A stretch of 38,286 bases of DNA, taken from positions 1 through 38,286 of the forward strand of contig JBARPC010000028.1 in assembly GCA_049642725.1 (NCBI GenBank). Direction: 5' to 3'. A model generated the notes under the pieces. That model saw only the letters and a program-made list of their open reading frames with translations. It was not told where the DNA came from and did no database searches. Numbering within the stretch: position 1 is the stretch's first letter; every line of letters begins with the position of its first letter. Both the position numbers and the translations under genes were made by a program. This document shows, piece by piece, positions 28,073-36,436 of this stretch. The stretch comes from JAGLYZ01 sp049642725. GTDB taxonomy: Bacteria > Patescibacteriota > Minisyncoccia > Minisyncoccales > JAGMDC01.

Positions 28073-29772
28073 ATTTTAACTTCTCTTTTTTTAGAAAAAT
28101 ATTTGGTGTGGCAGATTTGACGAATAATATTTTGATGAGTTAGAAAATCTTTATACACTTTTTTCACTATAGGATTCTTATGCGCTAATCTGATTTCTTT
28201 TTTACTGTCAATTTTATAAAGTCCTCCTGCCCTTTCCCGCCTAATCTTACCATCTGCTGGAACTGGCTGCCCGCCGCCGCCAATACACCCTCCCGGACAA
28301 GCCATTACCTCTATACCGTCATAAGCTTTTGGGTTTTTCTTTAATTCCTCTATTATTTTTTTTGCTTCTCCGATACCATTAATCACTGCCAGCTTTATAT
28401 TTTTTCCATTAAATCTAATTTCTGCTTTTTTTACTCTTTCCATTCCCCTAACTTTTTTAAATTCTACTACTAAATCTTTTCCAGTAATTTGGCTGTAAGC
28501 TGTTCTTAAAGCTGATTCAGCCACTCCGCCGCTGGCTCCGTAAATCACGCCGGCGCCCGAAGGAAGACCCAAGGGACCGTCTATTTTTTGAGATTTTATT
28601 TTCTTTAAATCTATTTTATGTTTTTTAAAAAGATAAGCAAGCTCCCGGGTAGTTAAAACATAATCAACCGGATTCAAACCGTCAATTTCAAGCTCTTTTC
28701 TTTGGATTTCATATTTCTTAGCCACGCATGGCATAACTGAAACAACAATAATATTTTTAGGATTAATTTTCTCTTTTTTTGCCCAATAGGTCTTAATCAA
28801 TCCGCCTAAAATAACTTGAGGAGAACGAGTAGTAGCTAAACAAGAAATAAATTCCGGATAATAAAATTCAACAAACCGTACCCAGGCCGGACAGCAGGAA
28901 GTTAAACAGGGACCATCTCCTTTTTCTAATTTCTCCAACCATTCTTTTGCCTCTTCAGTAGTAGTAAAATCAGCGCCCACGCTGGTATCAAACACTTTGT
29001 CAGCTCCTAATTTCTTAATACCGGCAATAATTTTTTCAGTTACCACCTCGCCATAAGGCAGGTCAAATTCCTCTCCAATACTTGTCCTAATGGCTGGAGC
29101 AAACTGGAAAACAACTATTTTATTTTTATTAGAAAGAGTCCTTTCTACATCTTCAAACTCGCTCACTGCTTCAAAAGCGCCTACTGGACAATGAACAATA
29201 CACTGACCGCAATAAATACAATCCTTTTTTTTATCTTTAGAAGGAACCACCTGGAATAAATCCTTTTTATCTTTTATTTCTAAAAAACCTACTCCCTGCT
29301 TTTCACATACTTCAACGCAGTTGCGGCAATCAATACACTTGGAGCTGTCAAAAATTAAGCTTGGTCCAAATTGATAAACTGGATAACCTTTTTTTCTGTC
29401 AGAAAATCTGGTAATTTCAACCTTATACTTCTTCGCTAATTTAAGCATCTGGCAGTTAAAATTCCATATACAATCATCACATTTTTCACAATGCTGGCTG
29501 AAAATCAGTTCTAAATTGATTCTCCTTGCTTTCTTTGCTTTTGGCGAATCAGTAATAATTTCCATTCCTGGCTCTGCCCTTGTTGAACAAGCTGGATAAA
29601 GCCCTTTTCTTCCTTTTATTTCTATCATACAAGTCCGGCAATTTGATTTTATATCTAAATCTGAATGGAAACAAAGAGCAGGAATTTCAATGCCATTTTC
29701 TTGAGCCGCCTCTAAAATTGTCTGCCCTGTTTTTCCTTTTATTTTTTTATTATTTATAATCAGATTAATCAT
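28069..29772 (-). CDS. [FeFe]-hydrogenase catalytic subunit
   Basis: This 567-residue enzyme has the full modular order. A 2Fe-2S domain comes first (C34, C45, C48, C62), then a His-Cys3 4Fe-4S site (H94, C98, C101, C107) and two 4Fe-4S motifs (C146-C156 and C185-C195). The H-cluster motifs follow: TSCCPAW (291-297), MPCVAKKYE (348-356) and ACPGGCIGGGGQP. It makes or oxidises H2 in the cytoplasm. The NuoF-like gene overlaps it by 8 bases, so the two probably form an NADH/ferredoxin-linked complex. The maturases HydE, HydF and HydG are not in this window. All active-site cysteines are present. Confidence 0.93.
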   Translation of the reverse strand: MINLIINNKKIKGKTGQTILEAAQENGIEIPALCFHSDLDIKSNCRTCMIEIKGRKGLYPACSTRAEPGMEIITDSPKAKKARRINLELIFSQHCEKCDDCIWNFNCQMLKLAKKYKVEITRFSDRKKGYPVYQFGPSLIFDSSKCIDCRNCVEVCEKQGVGFLEIKDKKDLFQVVPSKDKKKDCIYCGQCIVHCPVGAFEAVSEFEDVERTLSNKNKIVVFQFAPAIRTSIGEEFDLPYGEVVTEKIIAGIKKLGADKVFDTSVGADFTTTEEAKEWLEKLEKGDGPCLTSCCPAWVRFVEFYYPEFISCLATTRSPQVILGGLIKTYWAKKEKINPKNIIVVSVMPCVAKKYEIQRKELEIDGLNPVDYVLTTRELAYLFKKHKIDLKKIKSQKIDGPLGLPSGAGVIYGASGGVAESALRTAYSQITGKDLVVEFKKVRGMERVKKAEIRFNGKNIKLAVINGIGEAKKIIEELKKNPKAYDGIEVMACPGGCIGGGGQPVPADGKIRRERAGGLYKIDSKKEIRLAHKNPIVKKVYKDFLTHQNIIRQICHTKYFSKKREVKI

Positions 29773-30748
29773 ATAATTTTTTAATTAAGCCCTTGAAAGG
29801 AATGGCTGCTCCTTTGCCTAAACTGCAAAAACTTGTTTCTTCTAAGATAAAAATCAAATCGTCCATTAACCCTTGGTTAATCTTTCCTGTTTTTAACATT
29901 TCTTTTATCCTATAAATACCCTCCCGGCAAGGCACGCATTTGTCACAATTTTCTGAATGGAAAAATCCTGCCCATTTATTCATTAAGGCAAGAGTATTGG
30001 TTTTTTTTCTGTCAAAAACAATAATTCCTCCAATTCCTTTAATTTTTTGATTAAGCTCATTTGAAAGTAAAATTTCACCTGCTGCGCCGCCGCCTGCTTG
30101 AACAAAGAAATCAAAGCCAGGCAGATTTTTAGTTTCTTTCAGTATTTTTCTAATAGGCCAATCCTCTGGCAATTCATAAACTCCTTTGTTTTTTACATCA
30201 CCGCTAATACAATAAAAGCGAGTTTTTTTGTATTCGTTTTTAGCGATTTTAGACACACAATAAAATGTCTCTAAATTATTTATTAATGTAGGACAGCTAA
30301 AAAGACCTTTCTCTGTTGGAAAAGGAGGCTTTATTCTGGGTTCTGGCTTTTTCCCCTCTATAACTTCGCAAACACATGTCTCTTCACCAGCCAAATAACC
30401 GCCTTTTTTCTGAAAAAGAGTGATTGGATAACCCTTTATCAACTTATCTAAGATTTTTTTAAATCTCTGATAATAATCTTTGCGAAGATAAATGTAGGCA
30501 GAACTATTGTCAATAGTTTTAAGGGCTATTTTTATTCCATTAATAGCTTCTTCAGGATAATTTTCTAAGATAAAACCGTCTTTAAAAACATCTGGTTCGC
30601 CTTCTGCAGCATTACAGATAATGTATTTTTTCTTCGCTTTAATGTTCTTAACCATTTCCCATTTCAAACTAGTAGGAAAACCAGAACCGCTCCTGCCCAA
30701 AAGATTATGTTTTTTTAGTTTGTTGATAATATTATCCATGTTATCCAA
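29765..30748 (-). CDS. NuoF/HydB-like flavin and NADH-binding hydrogenase subunit
   Basis: This 327-residue protein has the FMN/NADH-binding core LLGRSGSGFPTSLKWEMVKN, NAAEGEPDVFKDG and YLAGEETCVCEVIEGKKPEP. The NuoF 4Fe-4S site is CDKCVPCREG plus a distal CSLG. In the FMN loop NAAEGEPD replaces the usual NADEGEPG. It is shorter than HydB of trimeric bifurcating hydrogenases: the N-terminal thioredoxin-like domain and the C-terminal ferredoxin domain are missing. A NuoE-like subunit is not in the window either. It probably links NAD(P)H to the hydrogenase. It overlaps the hydrogenase gene by 8 bases. Confidence 0.88.
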   Translation of the reverse strand: MDNMDNIINKLKKHNLLGRSGSGFPTSLKWEMVKNIKAKKKYIICNAAEGEPDVFKDGFILENYPEEAINGIKIALKTIDNSSAYIYLRKDYYQRFKKILDKLIKGYPITLFQKKGGYLAGEETCVCEVIEGKKPEPRIKPPFPTEKGLFSCPTLINNLETFYCVSKIAKNEYKKTRFYCISGDVKNKGVYELPEDWPIRKILKETKNLPGFDFFVQAGGGAAGEILLSNELNQKIKGIGGIIVFDRKKTNTLALMNKWAGFFHSENCDKCVPCREGIYRIKEMLKTGKINQGLMDDLIFILEETSFCSLGKGAAIPFKGLIKKLYD

Positions 30749-30771
30749 ATATTAAAATTTCCGGATTTATT

Positions 30772-31602
30772 TTACTCCATCAGCATCAATAATTCTGGAT
30801 TAACTAATAAAATTATTCCCAAGGCAATCATTATTACTCCGCCAATAAGTTTTATTATTTGTGTTTGCTTTTTAGTAATTTTCTTTCCCTTAAAAAACCA
30901 GCCAAATAATAATATCACTGCGCTAAGAGGTATTATGTAAACAAGATTATAAAACAATAAATAAATATAAAAAGAAATAGTTCCTTCAAAAACTTTTGCT
31001 GATAATACACCTGTATAAATTATGGGCCAGCCAGCAGTACAAGGCAGCTCCACTAAGGAAGAAAAAAGAGCCAGAATAACAGAGGCCGTGATTAAAGCTG
31101 GCAGAGAGCCGTATTTTACAACATCTTTCATTTTTTCTATCTTTTGCATTAAAAGGGGTTTATGCTTTTCTTGTATCATTAGGGTTATACCTTTTCTAAA
31201 AGCAAAGAACTCCTTGCAATTAATTGCTCCGGCAATCAAAGCTACACTGGCAATCATTATTCTCAACGGGTCAATAAATCCTATATAACGAAATACATTT
31301 AACCAGGCAGTCATAAACAGAAAATAAACAATAAAAATAACTGCCACAAAAGTCAAACCAACAATAAATATCCTTTTTCTGCTTTCAGACACAGAAATTA
31401 ATAAAATAAGTAAAAAACTTAAAACCCACAAAGTACAAGGATTAAAACCATCAATAATGGCAATAATAAAAGTAAACCAAGGTAGAGATAAACTTAAACC
31501 AAGCTCTTTAAGGATTTCTGGAGAGGCCTGTTTAGCTAAGAAAAAAAAGGCTGTTAAGCCAAGCCCAAGAAGAGCGGCAATAATAATTTTATCTTTTTCC
31601 AT
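30772..31602 (-). CDS. CcdA/DsbD-type transmembrane thiol electron carrier
   Basis: This 276-residue protein has about six to eight membrane segments and the two functional cysteine motifs FNPC (near residue 54) and ELPCTAGWP. These form the disulfide that carries reducing power across the membrane in CcdA/DsbD proteins. It probably takes electrons from a cytosolic thioredoxin and passes them to an exported thiol protein such as the anchored thioredoxin-fold protein encoded 10 bases upstream. The hydrogenase NuoF-like gene starts 23 bases downstream. Confidence 0.85.
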   Translation of the reverse strand: MEKDKIIIAALLGLGLTAFFFLAKQASPEILKELGLSLSLPWFTFIIAIIDGFNPCTLWVLSFLLILLISVSESRKRIFIVGLTFVAVIFIVYFLFMTAWLNVFRYIGFIDPLRIMIASVALIAGAINCKEFFAFRKGITLMIQEKHKPLLMQKIEKMKDVVKYGSLPALITASVILALFSSLVELPCTAGWPIIYTGVLSAKVFEGTISFYIYLLFYNLVYIIPLSAVILLFGWFFKGKKITKKQTQIIKLIGGVIMIALGIILLVNPELLMLME

Positions 31603-31612
31603 AGCTTAATTT

Positions 31613-32041
31613 TTAATGACTTAAAAAATTTTCTATTACTTCTTTATATTTTTCTTTAGAATAAGCGCCGATAAGAACCTCACCGCCAATTAATACGGTA
31701 GGCGTCCATTTAGGCCAAATTTTAAATTCTTTAGCCCTATCTTGGTCATCTTTTTCAGACAAATTTAAATAAATAATTTCTACCCCTAACTCTTTTTCAA
31801 GCTCTTCTAATCTTGGAATAACAATTTTACAAGCACTGCAATAGGTTGATTCTAAAACTATAATTTTATCAGAAAGACCTCGCTCCAAACAAGCATCTAA
31901 GGATATCCTCCCTTCCTTATCTAAAACAAGAAGTTCTAAATTAACTTTGTTTTGATTCGCATAAACTAAATAGCCAGCAACAATGGCAACAATTACAATC
32001 CCGAAACCAAATATTATAATGATATTTTTTGTCATTTTCAT
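31613..32041 (-). CDS. Membrane-anchored thioredoxin-fold protein
   Basis: This 142-residue protein has an N-terminal membrane anchor (about residues 6-28) and an exported thioredoxin-like domain. The active site is TYCSACKIV, and the cis-proline segment is WTPTVLIGG. It would act outside the membrane as the partner of the CcdA-like protein. It overlaps the following thioredoxin-like gene by 4 bases. Confidence 0.85.
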   Translation of the reverse strand: MKMTKNIIIIFGFGIVIVAIVAGYLVYANQNKVNLELLVLDKEGRISLDACLERGLSDKIIVLESTYCSACKIVIPRLEELEKELGVEIIYLNLSEKDDQDRAKEFKIWPKWTPTVLIGGEVLIGAYSKEKYKEVIENFLSH

Positions 32042-32304
32042 TTGTCATTGTTTTCTAAAATTGCTTTTATTAAAACATCCTTTTCTACTATCTTAGAAAA
32101 TCTTAAAATCTCCTTTCCTTCTTTGTTTAAGAATATAAAACTTGGTATGGACAGAAGATTGTATTTTTCCACAATCTCTGGATGTTCATCTGCTTCAATA
32201 TACTCTGTCTCCAGCCAAGGATTTTCCTTTTCAATTTCTTTAAAGCGAGGCCCCATTATTTTACAATCTTCACATCCTTTTTCACCAATTTTTAAAACTT
32301 TCAT
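32038..32304 (-). CDS. Small cytosolic thioredoxin-like protein
   Basis: This 88-residue thioredoxin fold has the active site GCEDCKIM near residues 9-16 and the cis-proline segment LLSIPSFIFLNKEG. There is no signal or membrane segment. The CEDC dithiol is unlike standard thioredoxin. It is probably reduced by the thioredoxin reductase encoded 49 bases upstream and passes electrons to the CcdA-like carrier; this chain is inferred from order. Confidence 0.82.
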   Translation of the reverse strand: MKVLKIGEKGCEDCKIMGPRFKEIEKENPWLETEYIEADEHPEIVEKYNLLSIPSFIFLNKEGKEILRFSKIVEKDVLIKAILENNDK

Positions 32305-32353
32305 ATTTGTATTTTAAATATAATTCTTTAAATTTTATTCACGACCTTTCTAA

Positions 32354-33286
32354 TTATCTTTTTAATTTTTGTAAATATCGCGAAGCAGATAAAGCTGCTT
32401 TTGTACCCTGGCCAGCAGCAATAACAATCTGCTTATACTTTTCATCAGTAATATCACCAGCAGCAAAAAGTCCGGCAATCTTTGTTTCTCCTGTTTTAGT
32501 ATCAATAATAATTTCGTCTTTCTTATTGAAATTAACTAAACCTTTTACAAAACCAGTAGCTGGAATACTTCCGATTTCAATAAAAACACCATCTACCTTT
32601 AAAGTTTCCAAATCTTTTGTTTTATTATTTTCATAAATTATTGATTCCACAAAATTCCTTCCTTTTATTTTTTTCAATTCAGCATTAGTGACAACTTCAA
32701 TGTTTTTAGCTCTTTTAGCTCTCTTTTGATTGGTTTTGTCAGCTTTGACCTTTGGACCATATTCTAAAACATAAATCTTTTCCGCAATCCTGCTTAAAAA
32801 AATGGCTGCTTCAAAACCAGCATTGCCGCCGCCAATAACAGCAATTGTTTTATTCTTATATAATGGTCCATCGCAAATCACGCAATAACTGACACCGCGG
32901 CCAATCAGCTCTTTTTCTCCCGGCACTTCCAAGGGTCTGGGGTCAGCCCCAGAAGCAATAATAACTGAATATGATTTAAATTGTTTTTTATTTTCAGTTA
33001 AAACCGAAAAAGTTTCTCCTAGTTTTTTTATTTTCACTACTTTATCTGTTATGGTCGGTATTTTAAATTTCTTTAAATGGTTTTCAAATTTTTGGATTAG
33101 TTTTTGACCGGAAATTTTCCTAAATCCAGGATAATTCTCAATTTCTATTGATTTTCTCTTAATTTGTCCGCCAAAATCTTTAGTAATCAAAAGAATATCA
33201 AGATTTTCTCTTGCCCCATAAATTCCGGCTACAATGCCTGCCGGTCCTCCGCCAATGATTATAAGATCGTATTGTTTTTGATTCAT
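32354..33286 (-). CDS. Thioredoxin reductase-like flavoprotein
   Basis: This 310-residue protein has the FAD fingerprint IIGGGPAGIVAGIYGAREN, the redox motif CVICDG (family CATCDG), a second nucleotide fingerprint VIGGGNAGFEAAIFLS and the end GLFAAGDITDEKYKQI. The HRRxxxR element that fixes NADPH in standard TrxB is replaced by VLEYGPKVKADK, so NADH or another donor such as ferredoxin may be used. It is followed by two thioredoxin-fold proteins and a CcdA-like carrier, and overlaps the GlmU-like gene by 4 bases. Confidence 0.88.
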   Translation of the reverse strand: MNQKQYDLIIIGGGPAGIVAGIYGARENLDILLITKDFGGQIKRKSIEIENYPGFRKISGQKLIQKFENHLKKFKIPTITDKVVKIKKLGETFSVLTENKKQFKSYSVIIASGADPRPLEVPGEKELIGRGVSYCVICDGPLYKNKTIAVIGGGNAGFEAAIFLSRIAEKIYVLEYGPKVKADKTNQKRAKRAKNIEVVTNAELKKIKGRNFVESIIYENNKTKDLETLKVDGVFIEIGSIPATGFVKGLVNFNKKDEIIIDTKTGETKIAGLFAAGDITDEKYKQIVIAAGQGTKAALSASRYLQKLKR

Positions 33287-34473
33287 ATTACATCTTCTTT
33301 AATTATTTCCCCGGGTCTGGTAAATTTTCCAAGCCAAATTTTTCTACCCGGATAAATCAAAGTTCCTATGCCTGTCTTAACATTATCCCCGAAAATAGTA
33401 CCAAATTTTCTTCTTTTAGTGTCTATTAATTTTCCTTTCACCATTGTTTTTATATTTTCATAATCATGTCTTAGATTTGCTGTAATTGTTCCGGCACCAA
33501 AATTACAATTATCTCCAATGATAGAATCGGCAATATAACTCAAATGAGCAATATTGGTTCCTTCTCCAATAAGACAATTCTTTATTTCCACGGCCTGACC
33601 AATATGAGAATTATCTCCAATATCAGTATATTTCCTTAAATAACAATTTGGTCCAATTTGGCAATTCTTGCCAATATAGACCGGTCCTTCAATGTATGTT
33701 CCTTTTTTGATAACAGTTCCTTTTTCTATAATAATCTTCCCTTTTATCTGACAGCCCCTCTCTATTTTTCCTAAAACTTTCTTTTCTATCTTTTCCATTA
33801 GAAATTGGTTAGCCTCAAGCAAGTTCCAAACATAGGGCAGAGGAGTCCAATCTTCAGCCAAGAAAAAGTGTAATTTTTCTTTTTTGATAAATTCTTTAAT
33901 AAAATCAGTAAATTCGTATTCGTTGCGAGAAGATTTTTTAATGTTAAAACTAAAAATTGATTTATCCAAAAAATAAACTCCGGTATTAACTAAATTACTT
34001 ATATTTTTCTTTGGTTTTTCTTTTAATTCCTTAACTAAATTTCTTTTTATTAATACCTGGCCAAAAGAAGATGGTTCTTTAACTTTTTTTAATAAAATAC
34101 AAGGAAAAAATTTTAAGCATTTTTTTATATCTTCTTTGTCATATAAATCATCACCGTATAAAAGTAAAAATTTATCTTTGATAAAAGGAAAGCATCTTTT
34201 GGCTGCCTCCCCTGTTCCTAACGGCTCTTTTTGCCAGACATATCTTATTTCCAAACCTTTATAATCACTGCCGATAAGTTCTTTGAACATCTCTCCTTTA
34301 TATCCAATGACTAAGATTACTTCTTTTACTAATCCTTGAAGCTGATCTAAATTATGCTCAAGAATAGTTTTGTCGCAAATCTTCAAAAGAGGTTTTGGCT
34401 TGGTTAAGGTAAGTGGCTCAATCCTTGTTCCATTACCGGCGCATAAAATTACTGCTTGAGAAATTTTTTTCAT
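33283..34473 (-). CDS. Bifunctional sugar-1-phosphate nucleotidylyltransferase/acetyltransferase (GlmU-like)
   Basis: This 396-residue protein has a nucleotidyltransferase domain (VILCAGNGTRIEPLTLTKPK, then GDDLYDKEDIKKC, NTGVYFLDKSIF) and a left-handed beta-helix acetyltransferase domain of hexapeptide repeats. The latter has GRKIWLG at the end and NFGAGTITANLRHDYENIK as the GlmU-type acceptor motif. The archaeal-like form makes UDP-GlcNAc, or another activated sugar, from a sugar-1-phosphate. The phosphohexomutase gene ends 3 bases from its start, supplying the substrate. Confidence 0.85.
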   Translation of the reverse strand: MKKISQAVILCAGNGTRIEPLTLTKPKPLLKICDKTILEHNLDQLQGLVKEVILVIGYKGEMFKELIGSDYKGLEIRYVWQKEPLGTGEAAKRCFPFIKDKFLLLYGDDLYDKEDIKKCLKFFPCILLKKVKEPSSFGQVLIKRNLVKELKEKPKKNISNLVNTGVYFLDKSIFSFNIKKSSRNEYEFTDFIKEFIKKEKLHFFLAEDWTPLPYVWNLLEANQFLMEKIEKKVLGKIERGCQIKGKIIIEKGTVIKKGTYIEGPVYIGKNCQIGPNCYLRKYTDIGDNSHIGQAVEIKNCLIGEGTNIAHLSYIADSIIGDNCNFGAGTITANLRHDYENIKTMVKGKLIDTKRRKFGTIFGDNVKTGIGTLIYPGRKIWLGKFTRPGEIIKEDVI

Positions 34474-34476
34474 AAT

Positions 34477-35844
34477 TTATTGAAATTTCTTGATTTCTTT
34501 TTTTATAACTTCTGAAAATTTTTGTTTTAATTGCTCAAATTTCTCCCTGTTGATTGCCTCTACATATAATCGTATTACAGGCGAAGTATTAGAGACGCGC
34601 ACCAATGCCCACCCATAATTGAAATTTATTTTCACTCCATCAATAGTATCCACATTTTTATATCTCTTTGAAAAATCCTTTTTTAATTTTTCTAATATCT
34701 GAAACTTATCTTCGTCAGGGCAATCAAAAACAATTTCTTCAAACGGATAAACTTTAATTTCATCCACGAGCTCTGATAATTTTTTGTTTTCTTTCAAAAT
34801 AATTTCTGCAATTTTCAGAGGCACTGGCAATGCATCGTCAAATAAAAAATATTGAGGCATTACCGTGTGATTACTTTCTTCTATTCCAAGAACAGTATTA
34901 TGCTTTTCACAGCCAGAAATCACAAACGTATAACCAACTGGGACTCTAATAACCTTTACTCCTAATGGCTCTAACTCTTTTTCAAAAGCCATTGAACAGC
35001 TAACAGTAATTATAATTTTTTTATCCCTGGAATTCTTTATTAAACTTTTAGCAAGTATAATACCAACTTCATTTCCGTTTAAATATCTGCTTTTATTATC
35101 TACAATTACTGCCCTATCTCCGTCACCGTCAAAAGCAACACCGAAATCTGCTTTTTCTTTTTTTATTTTTTTCTTTAAATCTACAAGAGCTTTTGAATTT
35201 GGTTCACTACCCCTCCCTGAAAAATTAGAATCAACATTGCAATATAGTTCTGAAACCATAAATCCCAATTTTTTAAAAATTTGAGGCGCGGACAGACACA
35301 TCGCGCCGTTCCCGCAATCCACCACGATTTTCAGACCATTATTTTTTATATTTGAGAACTTATCTAAAAGATAATCAGAATACTCCTTATTAATATTAAT
35401 TTTTTTAAGTTTTGAGATTTTAGCTGTGAGCTTTAATCCTTGAGCATTGAGCTTCATTACTTCATCTCTTAATCTCTTTATTTCTTCCTCTAACATAGGA
35501 GCGCCATTTCCGTAATGTAATTTCAAACCATTCCATTCTGGAGGAAGATGAGAAGCAGTAACATATAGAGCCATATATAATTTCAAATGCCAGCCAGCAA
35601 ATAATACCTGACCGTAAGAAGCTCTTCCTGTGTAAAATACTTTTGCCCCAGACGCAGTTAATCCCTTAATCAAAGCTGCAGCTAATTTCTTTCCTGATTT
35701 TCTAATGTCCTGACCAACCACAAAACTTTTCTTTTTTTTGCCTAAAACAAAACCAATCTTCAGCATGACTTCTTCGTCAAGATTTTTTTTATAAATCCCT
35801 CTGATGTCGTAAGCTCTAAAAATATATGGGTCAATCTTTGACAT
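34477..35844 (-). CDS. Phosphomannomutase/phosphoglucomutase family
   Basis: This 455-residue alpha-D-phosphohexomutase begins FRAYDIRGIYKKNLDEE. The phosphoserine loop is TASHLPPEWNGLK, where TASHNP is usual. The metal loop is FDGDGDRAVI and the sugar loop GIEESNHTVMP (usual GEESGH). It interconverts hexose 6- and 1-phosphates. The catalytic Ser and metal Asp residues are present, so it should be active, perhaps with an altered substrate. I chose ATG 35844; a TTG at 35862 would overlap iorB further. It feeds the next gene, a GlmU-like enzyme, 3 bases away. Confidence 0.88.
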   Translation of the reverse strand: MSKIDPYIFRAYDIRGIYKKNLDEEVMLKIGFVLGKKKKSFVVGQDIRKSGKKLAAALIKGLTASGAKVFYTGRASYGQVLFAGWHLKLYMALYVTASHLPPEWNGLKLHYGNGAPMLEEEIKRLRDEVMKLNAQGLKLTAKISKLKKININKEYSDYLLDKFSNIKNNGLKIVVDCGNGAMCLSAPQIFKKLGFMVSELYCNVDSNFSGRGSEPNSKALVDLKKKIKKEKADFGVAFDGDGDRAVIVDNKSRYLNGNEVGIILAKSLIKNSRDKKIIITVSCSMAFEKELEPLGVKVIRVPVGYTFVISGCEKHNTVLGIEESNHTVMPQYFLFDDALPVPLKIAEIILKENKKLSELVDEIKVYPFEEIVFDCPDEDKFQILEKLKKDFSKRYKNVDTIDGVKINFNYGWALVRVSNTSPVIRLYVEAINREKFEQLKQKFSEVIKKEIKKFQ

Positions 35845-36421
35845 ACTTTTTAGCGAGTTCAAAAGTTTTTTTATTTAATTCAAAATATTTTTCTGGTACT
35901 ACTTTTTCCATTGCTTTTAAGATTGAATTCGGTTTTAAAGGAATTATTTTTTTATGAGATGCATAACTTAATAAATAAACGCCTGCCACTACATTTTTGC
36001 CAAGCTCTTTTTCACAAATATCAGCTGCTGGAATTAAAACTATATTCTTGCTGTTTTTTTTAAGTTCTTTTAAGATTTCTTTTTCTTTAAGTAATTTTTC
36101 TCCCAAAATGGGAACAAAAAATTTGTTTATTAAAAAAGTTGTTTTAGGATTGCTAAAATGAATTCCTTTTAATGATTCTTGCATCTCTAACGCCAAAATT
36201 AAATCTGCTCCTCCTTGCGCAACCAATGGCGAATGTATTTCATGGTCAAATCTAATATGAACCTCAACTGAACCTCCTCTTTGAGACAAACCATGAAGTT
36301 CCGAGGTCTTTACATCATAATCTTCTAATATTGCTGCCTCAGCTAAAATCTGTAACAGGGTAATTAATCCCTGTCCTCCGGTACCAACAATCACTATATT
36401 GAATCTTTTTTTGTTTGCCAT
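35831..36421 (-). CDS. iorB: Indolepyruvate:ferredoxin oxidoreductase, beta (gamma-domain) subunit
   Basis: This 196-residue 2-oxoacid oxidoreductase gamma-domain protein has VIVGTGGQGLITLLQILAEA, KTSELHGLSQRGGSVEVHIR and SPLVAQGGADLILALEMQES. With IorA it turns aryl pyruvates into aryl-acetyl-CoA and CO2, reducing ferredoxin. It follows iorA by 15 bases on the same strand. Confidence 0.92.
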   Translation of the reverse strand: MANKKRFNIVIVGTGGQGLITLLQILAEAAILEDYDVKTSELHGLSQRGGSVEVHIRFDHEIHSPLVAQGGADLILALEMQESLKGIHFSNPKTTFLINKFFVPILGEKLLKEKEILKELKKNSKNIVLIPAADICEKELGKNVVAGVYLLSYASHKKIIPLKPNSILKAMEKVVPEKYFELNKKTFELAKKYVKD

Positions 36422-36436
36422 AGTATTTAGAAAATT

